Below are positions 1 to 8,045 of a DNA stretch of 64,000 nucleotides, piece by piece. Source of the DNA: an uncultured bacterium (lineage in GTDB: Bacteria > Cyanobacteriota > Vampirovibrionia > Gastranaerophilales > JAILCC01); NCBI GenBank assembly GCA_949283935.1, contig CASDUJ010000032.1, positions 37,336-101,335 on the forward strand. Reading direction: 5' to 3'. How positions within the stretch are numbered: the first letter of the stretch is position 1; every line of letters begins with the position of its first letter. The position numbers were made by a program, and so were the translations under genes. The notes beneath the pieces are model-generated. The model was not told the origin of the DNA. It searched no databases and saw only the letters and a list, made by a program, of their open reading frames with translations.

Positions 1-393
1 CCTGTAGGAGCTGTTTTGGTAAAAGAAAATCAAATAATAGCAAAAGCACACAATGAAAAAGAATCTTTAAATGATATAACTGCACACGCAGAAATTCTTG
101 TACTAAAAGCCGGAGCAAAATTATTAAACAATTGGCGTTTAGAAGGCTGCACATTATATGTAACATTAGAACCTTGTCCTATGTGCGCAACAGCAATAAT
201 TAACAGCAGAATAGACACATTATATTTTGGAGCCTATGATATGTTATATGGCTCAATGGGCAGTGTATTAGATTTAAGAAAAATATTTAACTCAAAATTA
301 AAAACAAAAGGTGGTATTTTAGAACAAGAATGCGAAATTCTTTTAAAAAATTTTTGGAGAAAAAATGAACAAATTAAAAAAAATTCTAGATAA
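1..393 (+). CDS. tadA: tRNA-specific adenosine deaminase TadA (5' end outside window)
   Basis: Converts adenosine-34 to inosine in tRNA(Arg) so that one tRNA reads several codons. The frame is open from base 1, where it reads PVGAVLVKEN, a conserved stretch near the N-terminus of TadA, so the true start lies upstream and the gene is truncated by the window edge. The HAE motif (zinc histidine plus catalytic glutamate) and the PCPMC motif (two zinc cysteines) of the cytidine/deoxycytidylate deaminase fold are both intact. The stop overlaps the start of the next gene by about 29 bases, which suggests co-transcription. Identity is secure from the motifs; only the N-terminus is missing. Confidence 0.95.
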   Translation, partial: PVGAVLVKENQIIAKAHNEKESLNDITAHAEILVLKAGAKLLNNWRLEGCTLYVTLEPCPMCATAIINSRIDTLYFGAYDMLYGSMGSVLDLRKIFNSKLKTKGGILEQECEILLKNFWRKNEQIKKNSR

Positions 394-1135
394 TTTAGTT
401 GAAAAATACGAAAGCAAATCATTCATAGATTCAGATCCAATAAAATTTTTACACAAACACAAGAGCAAACAAGATATAGAAATATCGGGTCTAATATCAA
501 GTTCTCTTGCATACGGAAAACGTGAAGCTTTTATTGAAAAACTCAATTATATTCACCAACTATTTGGAACAAATCCATATAAATTTTGCTTGAATTTAAA
601 CCAAAATTTATGCAAAGAACACTTCAAAGATTTTAAATATAGATTTAACACGGGTTCGGACATATGTTGTCTTTTAGAAAAGCTCCACAAATTTTACAAT
701 GAAAATTTGTCTATTGATGATTTTTTAAAAGAAAAGTTAAACACTCAAACTAATTTAGCAAAAAAAGCAATAACCATTCTTTCTCAAGAACTTTGCAATG
801 GAAATTTTTCAAAAAGTTATTGTTATTTATTCCCAAATCCAGAAGCTAACAGTGCTTGTAAAAGATTAAATCTTTTTTTTAAATGGATGGTAAGAAAATC
901 TCCGGTAGATATGGGAATATGGACATCACTTAGTTCCAAAGATTTAATTATACCATTAGATGTTCATGTAGCAAAAGTTTCTAGAGCTTTAAATTTTACA
1001 AAACGAAAAACAAATGATTGGCAAACTGCAGAAGAAATAACTGCAAAATTAAGAGAATTTGACCCAAATGATCCGGTAAAATATGATTTTGCACTTTTTG
1101 ATATAGGAATTGAAAAATTATCAATTAATTTATAG
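365..1135 (+). CDS. TIGR02757 / DUF2400 family protein
   Basis: A 256-residue protein of the TIGR02757 (DUF2400) family, whose biochemical role is not established. Family hallmarks visible are an N-terminal YESKSFIDSDPIKFLH segment, a central SPVDMGIW motif, the PLDVHVAKVSRAL segment and the C-terminal FDPNDPVKYDFALFDIGI motif. The PLDVHV/helical pattern resembles the helix-hairpin-helix region of DNA glycosylases, so a nucleic-acid role is possible but is inference. It begins inside the end of tadA and its last 11 bases overlap the convergent radA. Length is typical of the family. Confidence 0.85.
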   Translation: MNKLKKILDNLVEKYESKSFIDSDPIKFLHKHKSKQDIEISGLISSSLAYGKREAFIEKLNYIHQLFGTNPYKFCLNLNQNLCKEHFKDFKYRFNTGSDICCLLEKLHKFYNENLSIDDFLKEKLNTQTNLAKKAITILSQELCNGNFSKSYCYLFPNPEANSACKRLNLFFKWMVRKSPVDMGIWTSLSSKDLIIPLDVHVAKVSRALNFTKRKTNDWQTAEEITAKLREFDPNDPVKYDFALFDIGIEKLSINL

Positions 1136-2492
1136 CTTTTGTTATAGCCTCAGTAAGTTTTCCAACTTCAATAATTTCTATCCCTTTTTCAAATTTACAA
1201 TTACAAGATGATTTAGGAACTATAACTTTTTTAAAACCTAATTTAGCCGCTTCTTTCACACGTAATTCAATTTGATTTACCGGACGTATTTCGCCAGATA
1301 ACCCAATTTCACCTATTATAACAGTTGAAGGCTCTATTGTCACATTTCTCACACAAGTAGCTATAGCAAGCGCAATACCTAAATCAGCAGCAGGTTCATT
1401 AATTTCCATTCCACCTACTACATTTACATAAACATCTTGCTTGCTCAAATTTATCCCAACTCTACGTTCTAAAACAGCTATTATTTGCAAAACTCTGTTA
1501 TATTCAATTCCTGTTGCAACACGTCTTGGAGAGGGATAAGAAGTATTTCCAGTTAACGCTTGTATTTCAACTAGCAAAGGTCTAGTGCCTTCATTGGTAA
1601 CAATTACTACGCTGCCTGATGCCATCATTTCCATACGTCCTGCTAAAAATAATTCACTTGGATTTTGAACTTCCTCAAGACCGCAATCATTCATATTAAA
1701 AATTCCAACTTCATTAGTTGAGCCAAAGCGATTTTTTACAGCTCTAAGTAATCTAAAAAACTTATATTTTTCGCCTTCAAACTGCAAAACAGTATCTACC
1801 ATATGTTCTAAAACTCTAGGTCCGGCAATGGCTCCATCTTTTGTTACATGACCTACCACAATAATAGTTGTTCCAGAAGTTTTAGCTATTTCCATAAAAA
1901 TATTACAAGCTTCTCTAACTTGAGAAACACTTCCTGGAGAACTTGTAATATTGGGCGAATAAATAGCTTGAATACTATCTATAACAACTATTTTAGGATT
2001 TAATTTTTCAATAGCTGATTTAATTTCATTTACATTAATTTGAGAAAGTACATTTAAATTTTGTGCATTTAAATTAAGTCTATTAGCCCTCATTTTCAGT
2101 TGTTTTACAGATTCTTCAGCTGAAACATATAAAACACAAAGATTATTAGAAGATAAAAATGAACAAGCCTGAAGAATCAAAGTAGATTTGCCTATTCCTG
2201 GATCACCGGCTAAAAGGACTAAAGAACCTTCTACAAGGCCGCCGCCTAAAACTCTGTCAAATTCTTCCATGCCAGTAGAAAATCTCATAGTTTCATCTAA
2301 AAAAATATCAGTAATTTTTTGCACATTATTTTCAAAAAATATTTTACTTTCATGTATTGGTTGAATTTTAGAAATCATTTCAGCTTCTTCCAAAAAACTT
2401 CCCCAAGAAGAACACTCAGGACATTTTCCTAAATAAGCAGGAGTCTCATATCCACAATTTTGACACACCCATTTTGATTTTAATTTAGCCAT
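1125..2492 (-). CDS. radA: DNA repair protein RadA (Sms)
   Basis: RecA-like ATPase that promotes branch migration during recombination repair. The 455-residue protein has the expected order: an N-terminal zinc finger with CQNC and CPEC pairs (residues 10-27), a Walker A motif GDPGIGKST near residue 96, the RadA-specific KNRFG motif near residue 253, and a C-terminal Lon-protease-like domain without proteolytic function. It lies 3 bases downstream of a prepilin-like gene on the same strand, so both probably share the promoter at 3143-3171. The 3' end overlaps the convergent DUF2400 gene. Start is the only methionine ahead of the zinc finger. Confidence 0.97.
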   Translation of the reverse strand: MAKLKSKWVCQNCGYETPAYLGKCPECSSWGSFLEEAEMISKIQPIHESKIFFENNVQKITDIFLDETMRFSTGMEEFDRVLGGGLVEGSLVLLAGDPGIGKSTLILQACSFLSSNNLCVLYVSAEESVKQLKMRANRLNLNAQNLNVLSQINVNEIKSAIEKLNPKIVVIDSIQAIYSPNITSSPGSVSQVREACNIFMEIAKTSGTTIIVVGHVTKDGAIAGPRVLEHMVDTVLQFEGEKYKFFRLLRAVKNRFGSTNEVGIFNMNDCGLEEVQNPSELFLAGRMEMMASGSVVIVTNEGTRPLLVEIQALTGNTSYPSPRRVATGIEYNRVLQIIAVLERRVGINLSKQDVYVNVVGGMEINEPAADLGIALAIATCVRNVTIEPSTVIIGEIGLSGEIRPVNQIELRVKEAAKLGFKKVIVPKSSCNCKFEKGIEIIEVGKLTEAITKAIN

Positions 2493-2495
2493 ATT

Positions 2496-3110
2496 TTATT
2501 TCATTCCTAAAAGTTTTGCACTACAAGCCCAAGTAAATTTTTTAATCATATCGCAACCTTTTGTAGGATTTATTATATCTTCTTTTACTCCGGCAGGAAC
2601 TAAACCTTTACGCGTTATGTATAGTTTTATTATGTCATGACCAATTAAATTTGGAGCTTTTGCCCCATTTGTATCCACATACAAAGCTCCGCAAGTATGT
2701 AATATATTAAGATTGCTTATGCAAGCTGGAGAAGTTAATTCAGCCAATATGTATTGTCCGCTTTGTAATTTAATTCCTGGCTTATCTATTTCACCCCATA
2801 ACCAATTAGAAGACCAACATTCGTCTTTTTTAGCATTTGAGCAAATTTTTTCAATTTGTAATCCTTGGGCAAAAGTTTTTATCACATCATTTTCATTTCG
2901 AAATCTATCCGAATAACCACCTGTACTCATAATACGACGTGAGGCAGCATCTAATTGAGTATATGTAACTGCAGCACTTCTTTTCAAGTCAGAAAATTTC
3001 ATATCAGCTATCATTTGTTTTACGACAAACGTATATATAAAAAACAAAACGAAAATAATAAAAGCTATTTCAATCAAAGATATCGCATTTTTGTTTTTGT
3101 AACAAAACAT
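2496..3110 (-). CDS. type IV prepilin-like protein
   Basis: A 204-residue protein with a class III (prepilin) signal: a short basic leader KNKNA, then ISLIE with glutamate at +5 of the mature protein, then a long hydrophobic helix up to about residue 30. Alanine replaces the usual glycycle -1 glycine, which prepilin peptidases can tolerate. The rest is a globular pseudopilin-like domain with six cysteines and the segment DTNGAKAPNLIGHD, resembling the conserved DVNG-KGPN region of pilin-like proteins in this window (compare 10679-11701). Function is unknown beyond probable envelope or pilus association. It shares a transcript with radA, which is an unusual pairing. Confidence 0.75.
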   Translation of the reverse strand: MFCYKNKNAISLIEIAFIIFVLFFIYTFVVKQMIADMKFSDLKRSAAVTYTQLDAASRRIMSTGGYSDRFRNENDVIKTFAQGLQIEKICSNAKKDECWSSNWLWGEIDKPGIKLQSGQYILAELTSPACISNLNILHTCGALYVDTNGAKAPNLIGHDIIKLYITRKGLVPAGVKEDIINPTKGCDMIKKFTWACSAKLLGMK

Positions 3111-3142
3111 ATTATATTTACCTGTATTGACTATTTTTATAA

Positions 3143-3171
3143 ATTATACACTAAGTCATAATTTTTTGTAA
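3143..3171 (-). promoter_or_regulatory. promoter of the prepilin-radA pair
   Basis: Reading the minus strand, a TTACAA -35 (3166-3171) and a perfect TATAAT -10 (3143-3148) are separated by exactly 17 bases, about 30 bases before the prepilin-like start codon. Seen in sequence; activity is inferred. Confidence 0.55.
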
Positions 3172-3221
3172 GAGGGTAATAAAAGAGTCATAAAAACCAA
3201 ATGTTCTTTCAAATTTTTTAG

Positions 3222-3250
3222 TTACAAGATAGAAATTGCTCTATTAAATT
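3222..3250 (+). promoter_or_regulatory. probable promoter of the SLH protein gene
   Basis: TTACAA (3222-3227) and TAAATT (3245-3250) are spaced by 17 bases and precede a leader of about 100 bases before the SLH gene start. A long leader is common for abundant envelope proteins; none of the known riboswitch classes was recognised in it. Confidence 0.4.
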
Positions 3251-3352
3251 ACCCGAAAAGGCAATTAAGAAATCTCCGCAACATTAGATAATGCCGATAT
3301 GTTAAAAAATCAATTAATTTTTCATTCTGCAATATTTTTATGGAGGGAAAAA

Positions 3353-5635
3353 ATGAAGAATAAAAGAATTAACTTAGTTGCAGCATTAACATTTGGAGTA
3401 TTAGCACTAGCGAGTGGCAGTGTTTGTGCACAGACTATTCCTGCAACCGAAAACTCAATTGATGAAATAGAAATCATCACTGTAAAAGATAACTCATCTG
3501 CAATAGAAAGTATCTTTAATGAAAATGTTTTAAATGTAAATTGTCCAGCAAAACCATTTGCAAAAGCAACTAGTCCAAGAATAACACCGGTTGCTGGCGA
3601 TTGTGGATGCGAAACTGGAGCTGCAATTCCGCCTCCATGTCCTTGTGAAGCAGAACCTGCCCCATGTATACCAGAACCAGTACCTTGTGATCCATGTGCA
3701 GAACCAGCCCCATGTGATGTTTCACCGGCTTGTCCAGTAGAAATACCTTGTGATCCATGTGCAGAAGCTGATCCGTGTGAGCCATGTGATGTTTCACCGG
3801 CCTGTCCTGTATCCACACCTTGTGATCCATGTCAAAAATCAGAAGTATGTCCAGTAGCTCCCTGCGAAAAAAATTGTGGCCCAGCTTGTGCAACTTCTCC
3901 ATCATTTGACAAGAATTCCTTAGATAGAATTCAAGTTTACGCTTACCCAAGATATATGAATTTGTGGGGGAATGACATCACAGCAAATGGAGGAAGTTTT
4001 AACAACGGCAGTTATGCTAATGCAACAAATGGAGTAATGTTAAGCGATAATTCCTGTGTTTGCGGACAATCAATGCGTTTGTTTGATAATAGAACAGCTA
4101 ACAACATGTTCGGAATGAATATTACCGGTGCAGCCGCAGGAATCCCAGTTCAAAACAATCCTTGTTTGGGAATGAGCACAGGAATTCCTGTAGATAATTC
4201 AGCTGAAGCAAAAGCAAAATATGGATGTCCAATAACAGTACATTCAAGTTCAAGTATAGAAATTCCAACTAAGTCACTAGAAAAACTAGATGTTCAACAA
4301 GTAACAGGTGCAGCAGTTCCACTAATTAACACTTTTGATGATGTACCTAATGGATACTGGGCATCTTACGATATAAACAAACTTGCTGCATCAAAAGTTA
4401 TAGCAGGTTATCCAGACCAAACATTCAGACCAGATAGAAAAGTTACAAGAGCAGAATTTGCGGCTTTGGCCGTATCTGGTTTAAATTATCAAGGCGAAAA
4501 ATATTATGATAAAGCTATTTTTAGCGACGTTCCCCAAAAACACTGGGCAAACAGTGTAATAGACAAAGGTGTAAATGGTGGACTTATTTCAGGTTATCCA
4601 AATGGAACATTTAAACCAAATAACCACGTAACCAGAACAGAAGCTTTAGTAATATTAGCAAAAGCCTTGCCTTCTTGTGATATGGATGATTGTAAAGCTG
4701 ATGAAATTTTATGTAAATATGCAGACAGTTCTTCAATTCCAGCTTGGGCAAAAGTACCGGTTGCCAAAGCAATACAAGCAAATGCACTTAAAAAGTCACC
4801 CGATTGCGACAATTTAATTAGAGGTAATGACTTAGCAACAAGAGCAGAAATTGCCGGAATGTTATCAAATATAAGAATTGCATTAGGCATAGACCCAGCA
4901 GAAATTGCTTGTGGTTGCGCAGAAACAGGAGCTGCAGCTTATGTTGAAGTTGAACAAATGAAACAATATCCTACTTTAAAAGTTAAATTTGATGACCAAA
5001 TTACAGCAAAAGACTCACAAGCAGGAGATGGTTTCAGAGCATATACAACGGAATGTGTAACAATAGATGGTGTTACATATCCAGCAGGTTCAATTGTAAG
5101 GGGAAAAATTGTTGAAGTAATTCGCCCATCTCACAGTTGCAAAGGTGCCTTAAGAATTGCATTTACAGAAATACAAAATGGAGATTGTAAATCAGCATTA
5201 CCACAAGAAGTACTTTCTGCTCAAGTATTAGACAGTAAAAATCCTAACATGGTATCAAAAGTAATGAAAGCACCATTTACTTGGGCAGGAGCTATTATTG
5301 GAAATACAGCAAGAACAGTAGGTAATTTTGTAGCCCAAGCAGGTAATGGAATAGAAGCTGTTGCAAATGATTTTGGAACAGGTACAGGAGAATTATTCCA
5401 AGGTAAATTTAAAGCTTCAATGAGAAGCTACGGCCAATCTGCAATTGAATTAGTCAAAACCCCAGTACAAATGGTAGGAACAGCAGTAAGTGGCGTTGCA
5501 GGACTTGCAGAAGTTACGGCTGACGAATTAGCTTATGTTGTTTCACCAAATGGTACAAGAATTTCGCAAATTAGCCCTAACGAAGTAGTTCAAATTGCAT
5601 TTGGAACTTGCCAAAAAACTGCAAACAATGAATAA
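3353..5635 (+). CDS. SLH-domain envelope protein with Cys/Pro-rich repeats
   Basis: A 760-residue exported protein, probably anchored to peptidoglycan-linked polymer through SLH domains. The chosen start has an excellent GGAGGG Shine-Dalgarno and is followed by a clear signal peptide ending SVCAQ; the upstream methionine at 3299 has neither. Order: signal (1-27), a Cys/Pro/Glu-rich segment with tandem units (about 78-175), three SLH modules (about 326-376, 392-436 and 456-514, with GYPDQTFRP and GYPNGTFKP signatures), then a C-terminal domain of about 245 residues with an amphipathic, Gly/Ala-rich stretch. The SLH plus C-terminal layout is shared with the protein at 14287-15798. Probably monocistronic, with its own promoter and terminator. 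Exact function unknown; a structural surface role is inferred. Confidence 0.85.
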   Translation: MKNKRINLVAALTFGVLALASGSVCAQTIPATENSIDEIEIITVKDNSSAIESIFNENVLNVNCPAKPFAKATSPRITPVAGDCGCETGAAIPPPCPCEAEPAPCIPEPVPCDPCAEPAPCDVSPACPVEIPCDPCAEADPCEPCDVSPACPVSTPCDPCQKSEVCPVAPCEKNCGPACATSPSFDKNSLDRIQVYAYPRYMNLWGNDITANGGSFNNGSYANATNGVMLSDNSCVCGQSMRLFDNRTANNMFGMNITGAAAGIPVQNNPCLGMSTGIPVDNSAEAKAKYGCPITVHSSSSIEIPTKSLEKLDVQQVTGAAVPLINTFDDVPNGYWASYDINKLAASKVIAGYPDQTFRPDRKVTRAEFAALAVSGLNYQGEKYYDKAIFSDVPQKHWANSVIDKGVNGGLISGYPNGTFKPNNHVTRTEALVILAKALPSCDMDDCKADEILCKYADSSSIPAWAKVPVAKAIQANALKKSPDCDNLIRGNDLATRAEIAGMLSNIRIALGIDPAEIACGCAETGAAAYVEVEQMKQYPTLKVKFDDQITAKDSQAGDGFRAYTTECVTIDGVTYPAGSIVRGKIVEVIRPSHSCKGALRIAFTEIQNGDCKSALPQEVLSAQVLDSKNPNMVSKVMKAPFTWAGAIIGNTARTVGNFVAQAGNGIEAVANDFGTGTGELFQGKFKASMRSYGQSAIELVKTPVQMVGTAVSGVAGLAEVTADELAYVVSPNGTRISQISPNEVVQIAFGTCQKTANNE
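3683..3833 (+). repeat. in-frame tandem repeat encoding PCDPC/VSPACPV units
   Basis: Two related units (3683-3745, 63 bases, and 3746-3817, 72 bases) plus a 16-base partial third unit starting CCTTGTGATCCATGT. All lengths are multiples of three up to the partial copy, so the repeat expands the Cys/Pro-rich segment of the SLH protein without breaking the frame. The second unit carries an extra EPC insertion. Confidence 0.8.
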
Positions 5636-5675
5636 AAGCGTATAAATACGCTTTCCAGACTGTCTTTTGGGCAGT

Positions 5676-5702
5676 AAAAAGACCGGGATTACCGGTCTTT
5701 TT
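5676..5702. terminator. bidirectional intrinsic terminator
   Basis: An 11-base stem AAAAAGACCGG / CCGGTCTTTTT with a 5-base loop, flanked by T-runs on both strands, lies between the SLH gene and the convergent small gene at 5718. A second AT-rich hairpin (5635-5654, AAAGCGTAT/ATACGCTTT) begins at the SLH stop codon. Confidence 0.85.
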
Positions 5703-5717
5703 GTTTTTAAAATTTTT

Positions 5718-5867
5718 TTAGAATTTTTTCCAACCTTGATACATTGTAACAATTTTGGCATCATCATAACTAAGTCTAGAACCTAAAGTAAGTAAAATTG
5801 TACTTTTTTCTTTAGCTTGCGTAAATTTGCTTGCAAGTAACTCATCTGTTTCAAATTCCAGTTCCAT
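5718..5867 (-). CDS. small protein of 49 residues, unknown
   Basis: A short open frame starting MELEFETDELLASKFTQAKE and ending MYQGWKKF. It has a strong purine-rich ribosome site (GAGGAG, 7 bases before ATG), a leading acidic then amphipathic composition, no signal peptide and no membrane segment. It stops 15 bases before a bidirectional terminator shared with the convergent SLH gene, which fits a real transcription unit. No family is recognised. The alternative is a fortuitous frame, but the ribosome site, codon use like neighbouring genes, and terminator position argue for a gene. Confidence 0.6.
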   Translation of the reverse strand: MELEFETDELLASKFTQAKEKSTILLTLGSRLSYDDAKIVTMYQGWKKF

Positions 5868-6002
5868 AATTTTCTCCTCTTTCTCTTTCCAATTTCTAGG
5901 GTTTCCTATATATATAAAAACAAAGATGTTAAGAAAATTGACATGTTTAAAAAAAAATTTTTTTCATATATAATAAAGAAGTAGAAAAATAAGGAGAATA
6001 CT

Positions 6003-6413
6003 ATGTCTGAATACTTGATACTTGCTGAAAATATTACATACAAAAACAACAAATTAAGTTGCATTAATATATATGATAATTTTTCTGCTGTAGCTTTACC
6101 TGCAGAATTCGTTTTTGATTTAGTGGTAATTTGTGGTCCTAATTGGTCTGAAGGAGAACACAAACTTTCAATAAAAGCAAAAACTAACACAGATGTAACT
6201 GTTGATATTGGAGAAATTACAGTAAACATTCCGAATGAGAATTTTGTATACAATGCTATGGCGCAAAATTTACGTATAGCTTTAGATTATAGTATAAAAG
6301 ATTTAACATTTATTGTATATGATAATGACCAAGAAGTTATTCAAAGAAAATATGCCGTAAATTCTTTGTTAGTTCCGCAGCAAAAACAGAACAAAGAAGA
6401 AGAAAAAGCATAA
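6003..6413 (+). CDS. DUF6941-like hypothetical protein
   Basis: A 136-residue cytosolic protein that reads like the DUF6941 family: an N-terminal ILAENITYKNNKLSCINIYDNF segment (typically written as a statement of 'gene product present, ligand-like' beta strands) followed by an all-beta pattern and an acidic, Gln/Lys-rich tail. Function of the family is unknown. Ribosome site AAGGAG lies close to ATG. It is followed 26 bases later by aroF, possibly on the same transcript. Family assignment is from memory of the pattern and is tentative. Confidence 0.6.
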   Translation: MSEYLILAENITYKNNKLSCINIYDNFSAVALPAEFVFDLVVICGPNWSEGEHKLSIKAKTNTDVTVDIGEITVNIPNENFVYNAMAQNLRIALDYSIKDLTFIVYDNDQEVIQRKYAVNSLLVPQQKQNKEEEKA

Positions 6414-6439
6414 CCTTTATAATTTGCAAAGGAGAAAAT

Positions 6440-7450
6440 ATGCTAATAGTAATGAAATCTACAGCAAACGAAGAACAAGTTGCTGCAGTGGTTAGTGCGA
6501 TAGAAAAACATGGTTTTACAGCCCACATATCCAAAGGAGATATCCACACTGTAATAGGTGCAGTTGGTGGAAAAATTATTGATTTTAGGGAAATAGAGCT
6601 ACTTGATGGTGTAGAAAAAATTATAAAAATAACGTCAAATTATAAACTAGCAAGCAGAACTTTTCAACCTGAAGATACAATAATAAAATTAAAGAATTCA
6701 ACCATAGGAGATAAAGAGCTTACTATCATGGCTGGACCTTGTTCAATTGAAAGTGAATCACAAATGGAAGAAACAACTGATTATCTTTCAAAACTTGGAA
6801 TAAAAATATTAAGAGGAGGAGCTTTTAAGCCAAGAACATCTCCTTATGCATTTCAAGGATTAGGGGAAAATGGTCTTAAAATAGCAAGGAAAGCTGCAGA
6901 CAAATATGGAATGTGTATTACTTCAGAAGTAATGGATATTTCGCAAATTCCTCTTTTAGTTGATTACGTAGACATTTTACAAGTAGGCGCACGTAATATG
7001 CAAAATTTTAATCTACTAAAAGAACTTGGACACATAAACAAACCTGTTTTACTAAAAAGGGGATTATGCTCTACTATTGAAGAATGGTTAATGTCGGCAG
7101 AATATATTATGTCAGGAGGAAACAGAAATGTTATTCTTTGTGAACGAGGCATAAGAACTTTTGAAACTTCGACAAGAAACACACTAGATATTTCTGCAAT
7201 ACCTGTTATCAAAAAACTAAGTCATTTGCCAATAGTAGCAGATCCAAGCCACGCATCAGGATTTAGGGATAAAGTAGCTCCATTATCCAGAGCTTGCATA
7301 GCCGCAGGAGCCGATGGATTAATTATAGAAGTACATAATAATCCAGAAAAGGCACTTTGTGATGGGGCACAATCTTTGTATTTAGAGCAATTTGAAGAAT
7401 TACATTCACAATTAAAAGTAATAGCAAAAGCAGTTGGCCGGACGTTATAG
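6440..7450 (+). CDS. aroF: 3-deoxy-7-phosphoheptulonate (DAHP) synthase
   Basis: First step of the shikimate pathway: phosphoenolpyruvate plus erythrose-4-phosphate gives DAHP. The 336-residue protein is the type I-beta form: an N-terminal ferredoxin-like regulatory domain (about residues 1-70), then the KDO8P-synthase-like TIM barrel with AGPCSIE near residue 95, RGGAFKPRTSPY, KRG, and DPSHASG metal and substrate motifs. The N-terminal domain is the usual site of allosteric control by aromatic products. A good AAGGAG ribosome site precedes ATG. The next gene follows after 3 bases, so the two are likely co-transcribed. Confidence 0.95.
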   Translation: MLIVMKSTANEEQVAAVVSAIEKHGFTAHISKGDIHTVIGAVGGKIIDFREIELLDGVEKIIKITSNYKLASRTFQPEDTIIKLKNSTIGDKELTIMAGPCSIESESQMEETTDYLSKLGIKILRGGAFKPRTSPYAFQGLGENGLKIARKAADKYGMCITSEVMDISQIPLLVDYVDILQVGARNMQNFNLLKELGHINKPVLLKRGLCSTIEEWLMSAEYIMSGGNRNVILCERGIRTFETSTRNTLDISAIPVIKKLSHLPIVADPSHASGFRDKVAPLSRACIAAGADGLIIEVHNNPEKALCDGAQSLYLEQFEELHSQLKVIAKAVGRTL

Positions 7451-7453
7451 TTT

Positions 7454-7996
7454 ATGCAAAACAAAGAAAATCTTAGAAAACTTGCAAAAGATTTACGCAA
7501 AAATCTTGACATTCGGGATGTAGGGGAAAAAATTTTGCAAGTTTTTATTAATACAAATATATATAAAAATTCCGAAAACATTGGTATATATTATCCATAT
7601 GGAAGTGAACCAAATTTTGAGGAAATTTTCTTAGTTAATAATAAAAATTTTTTTCTTCCAAAAATTACAGCAAATTCAAGCTTAACTTTTCACAAATACA
7701 AACACCATGATGAATTAACCAAGAACAAATATGGCATTTTAGAATCGTCAGGAGAAATTATTTCTCCTACTAACCTTGATTTAATAGTTCTTCCTGCACT
7801 AATGGCTGATAGAAATGGATATCGTTTAGGTTATGGAAAAGGTTACTACGACAGATTTTTTTCAACAAATATATTTTTAGGTACAAAAATAATTTTCATT
7901 CCTGAAAAATTGTTTATTGAAAAACTTCCATATGACGAATGGGACATCCCCTCAGACATTATAATAACCGAAAAACAGATATATAAGATTCATTAA
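7454..7996 (+). CDS. 5-formyltetrahydrofolate cyclo-ligase
   Basis: Converts 5-formyl-THF to 5,10-methenyl-THF with ATP, recovering folate for one-carbon metabolism. The 180-residue length is normal. Visible hallmarks are the N-terminal KENLRKLAKDLRKNL helix, IGIYYPYGSEPNF, the DLIVLPALMADRNGYRLG segment and the diagnostic YGKGYYDRF motif that binds phosphate. It starts 3 bases after aroF and has no strong ribosome site of its own, suggesting translational coupling. No terminator follows before the TPR-GAF-HD-GYP gene, whose own -10 (TATAAT at 8032-8037) is visible in the gap. Confidence 0.93.
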   Translation: MQNKENLRKLAKDLRKNLDIRDVGEKILQVFINTNIYKNSENIGIYYPYGSEPNFEEIFLVNNKNFFLPKITANSSLTFHKYKHHDELTKNKYGILESSGEIISPTNLDLIVLPALMADRNGYRLGYGKGYYDRFFSTNIFLGTKIIFIPEKLFIEKLPYDEWDIPSDIIITEKQIYKIH

Positions 7997-8045
7997 TATA
8001 GTTTTTTTCTTAATATAATGCTATAATCCAAATGAAGGATGTACA

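Noticed and set aside
3683..3833. Short tandem repeats as a possible CRISPR array
   Set aside because: Units are in frame, adjacent without unique spacers, and encode a protein segment.
3322..3950. Long antisense open frames opposite the Cys/Pro repeat of the SLH gene
   Set aside because: They arise from the repetitive, biased codons of the real gene; they lack ribosome sites and look like Gly/Ser/His low-complexity translation.
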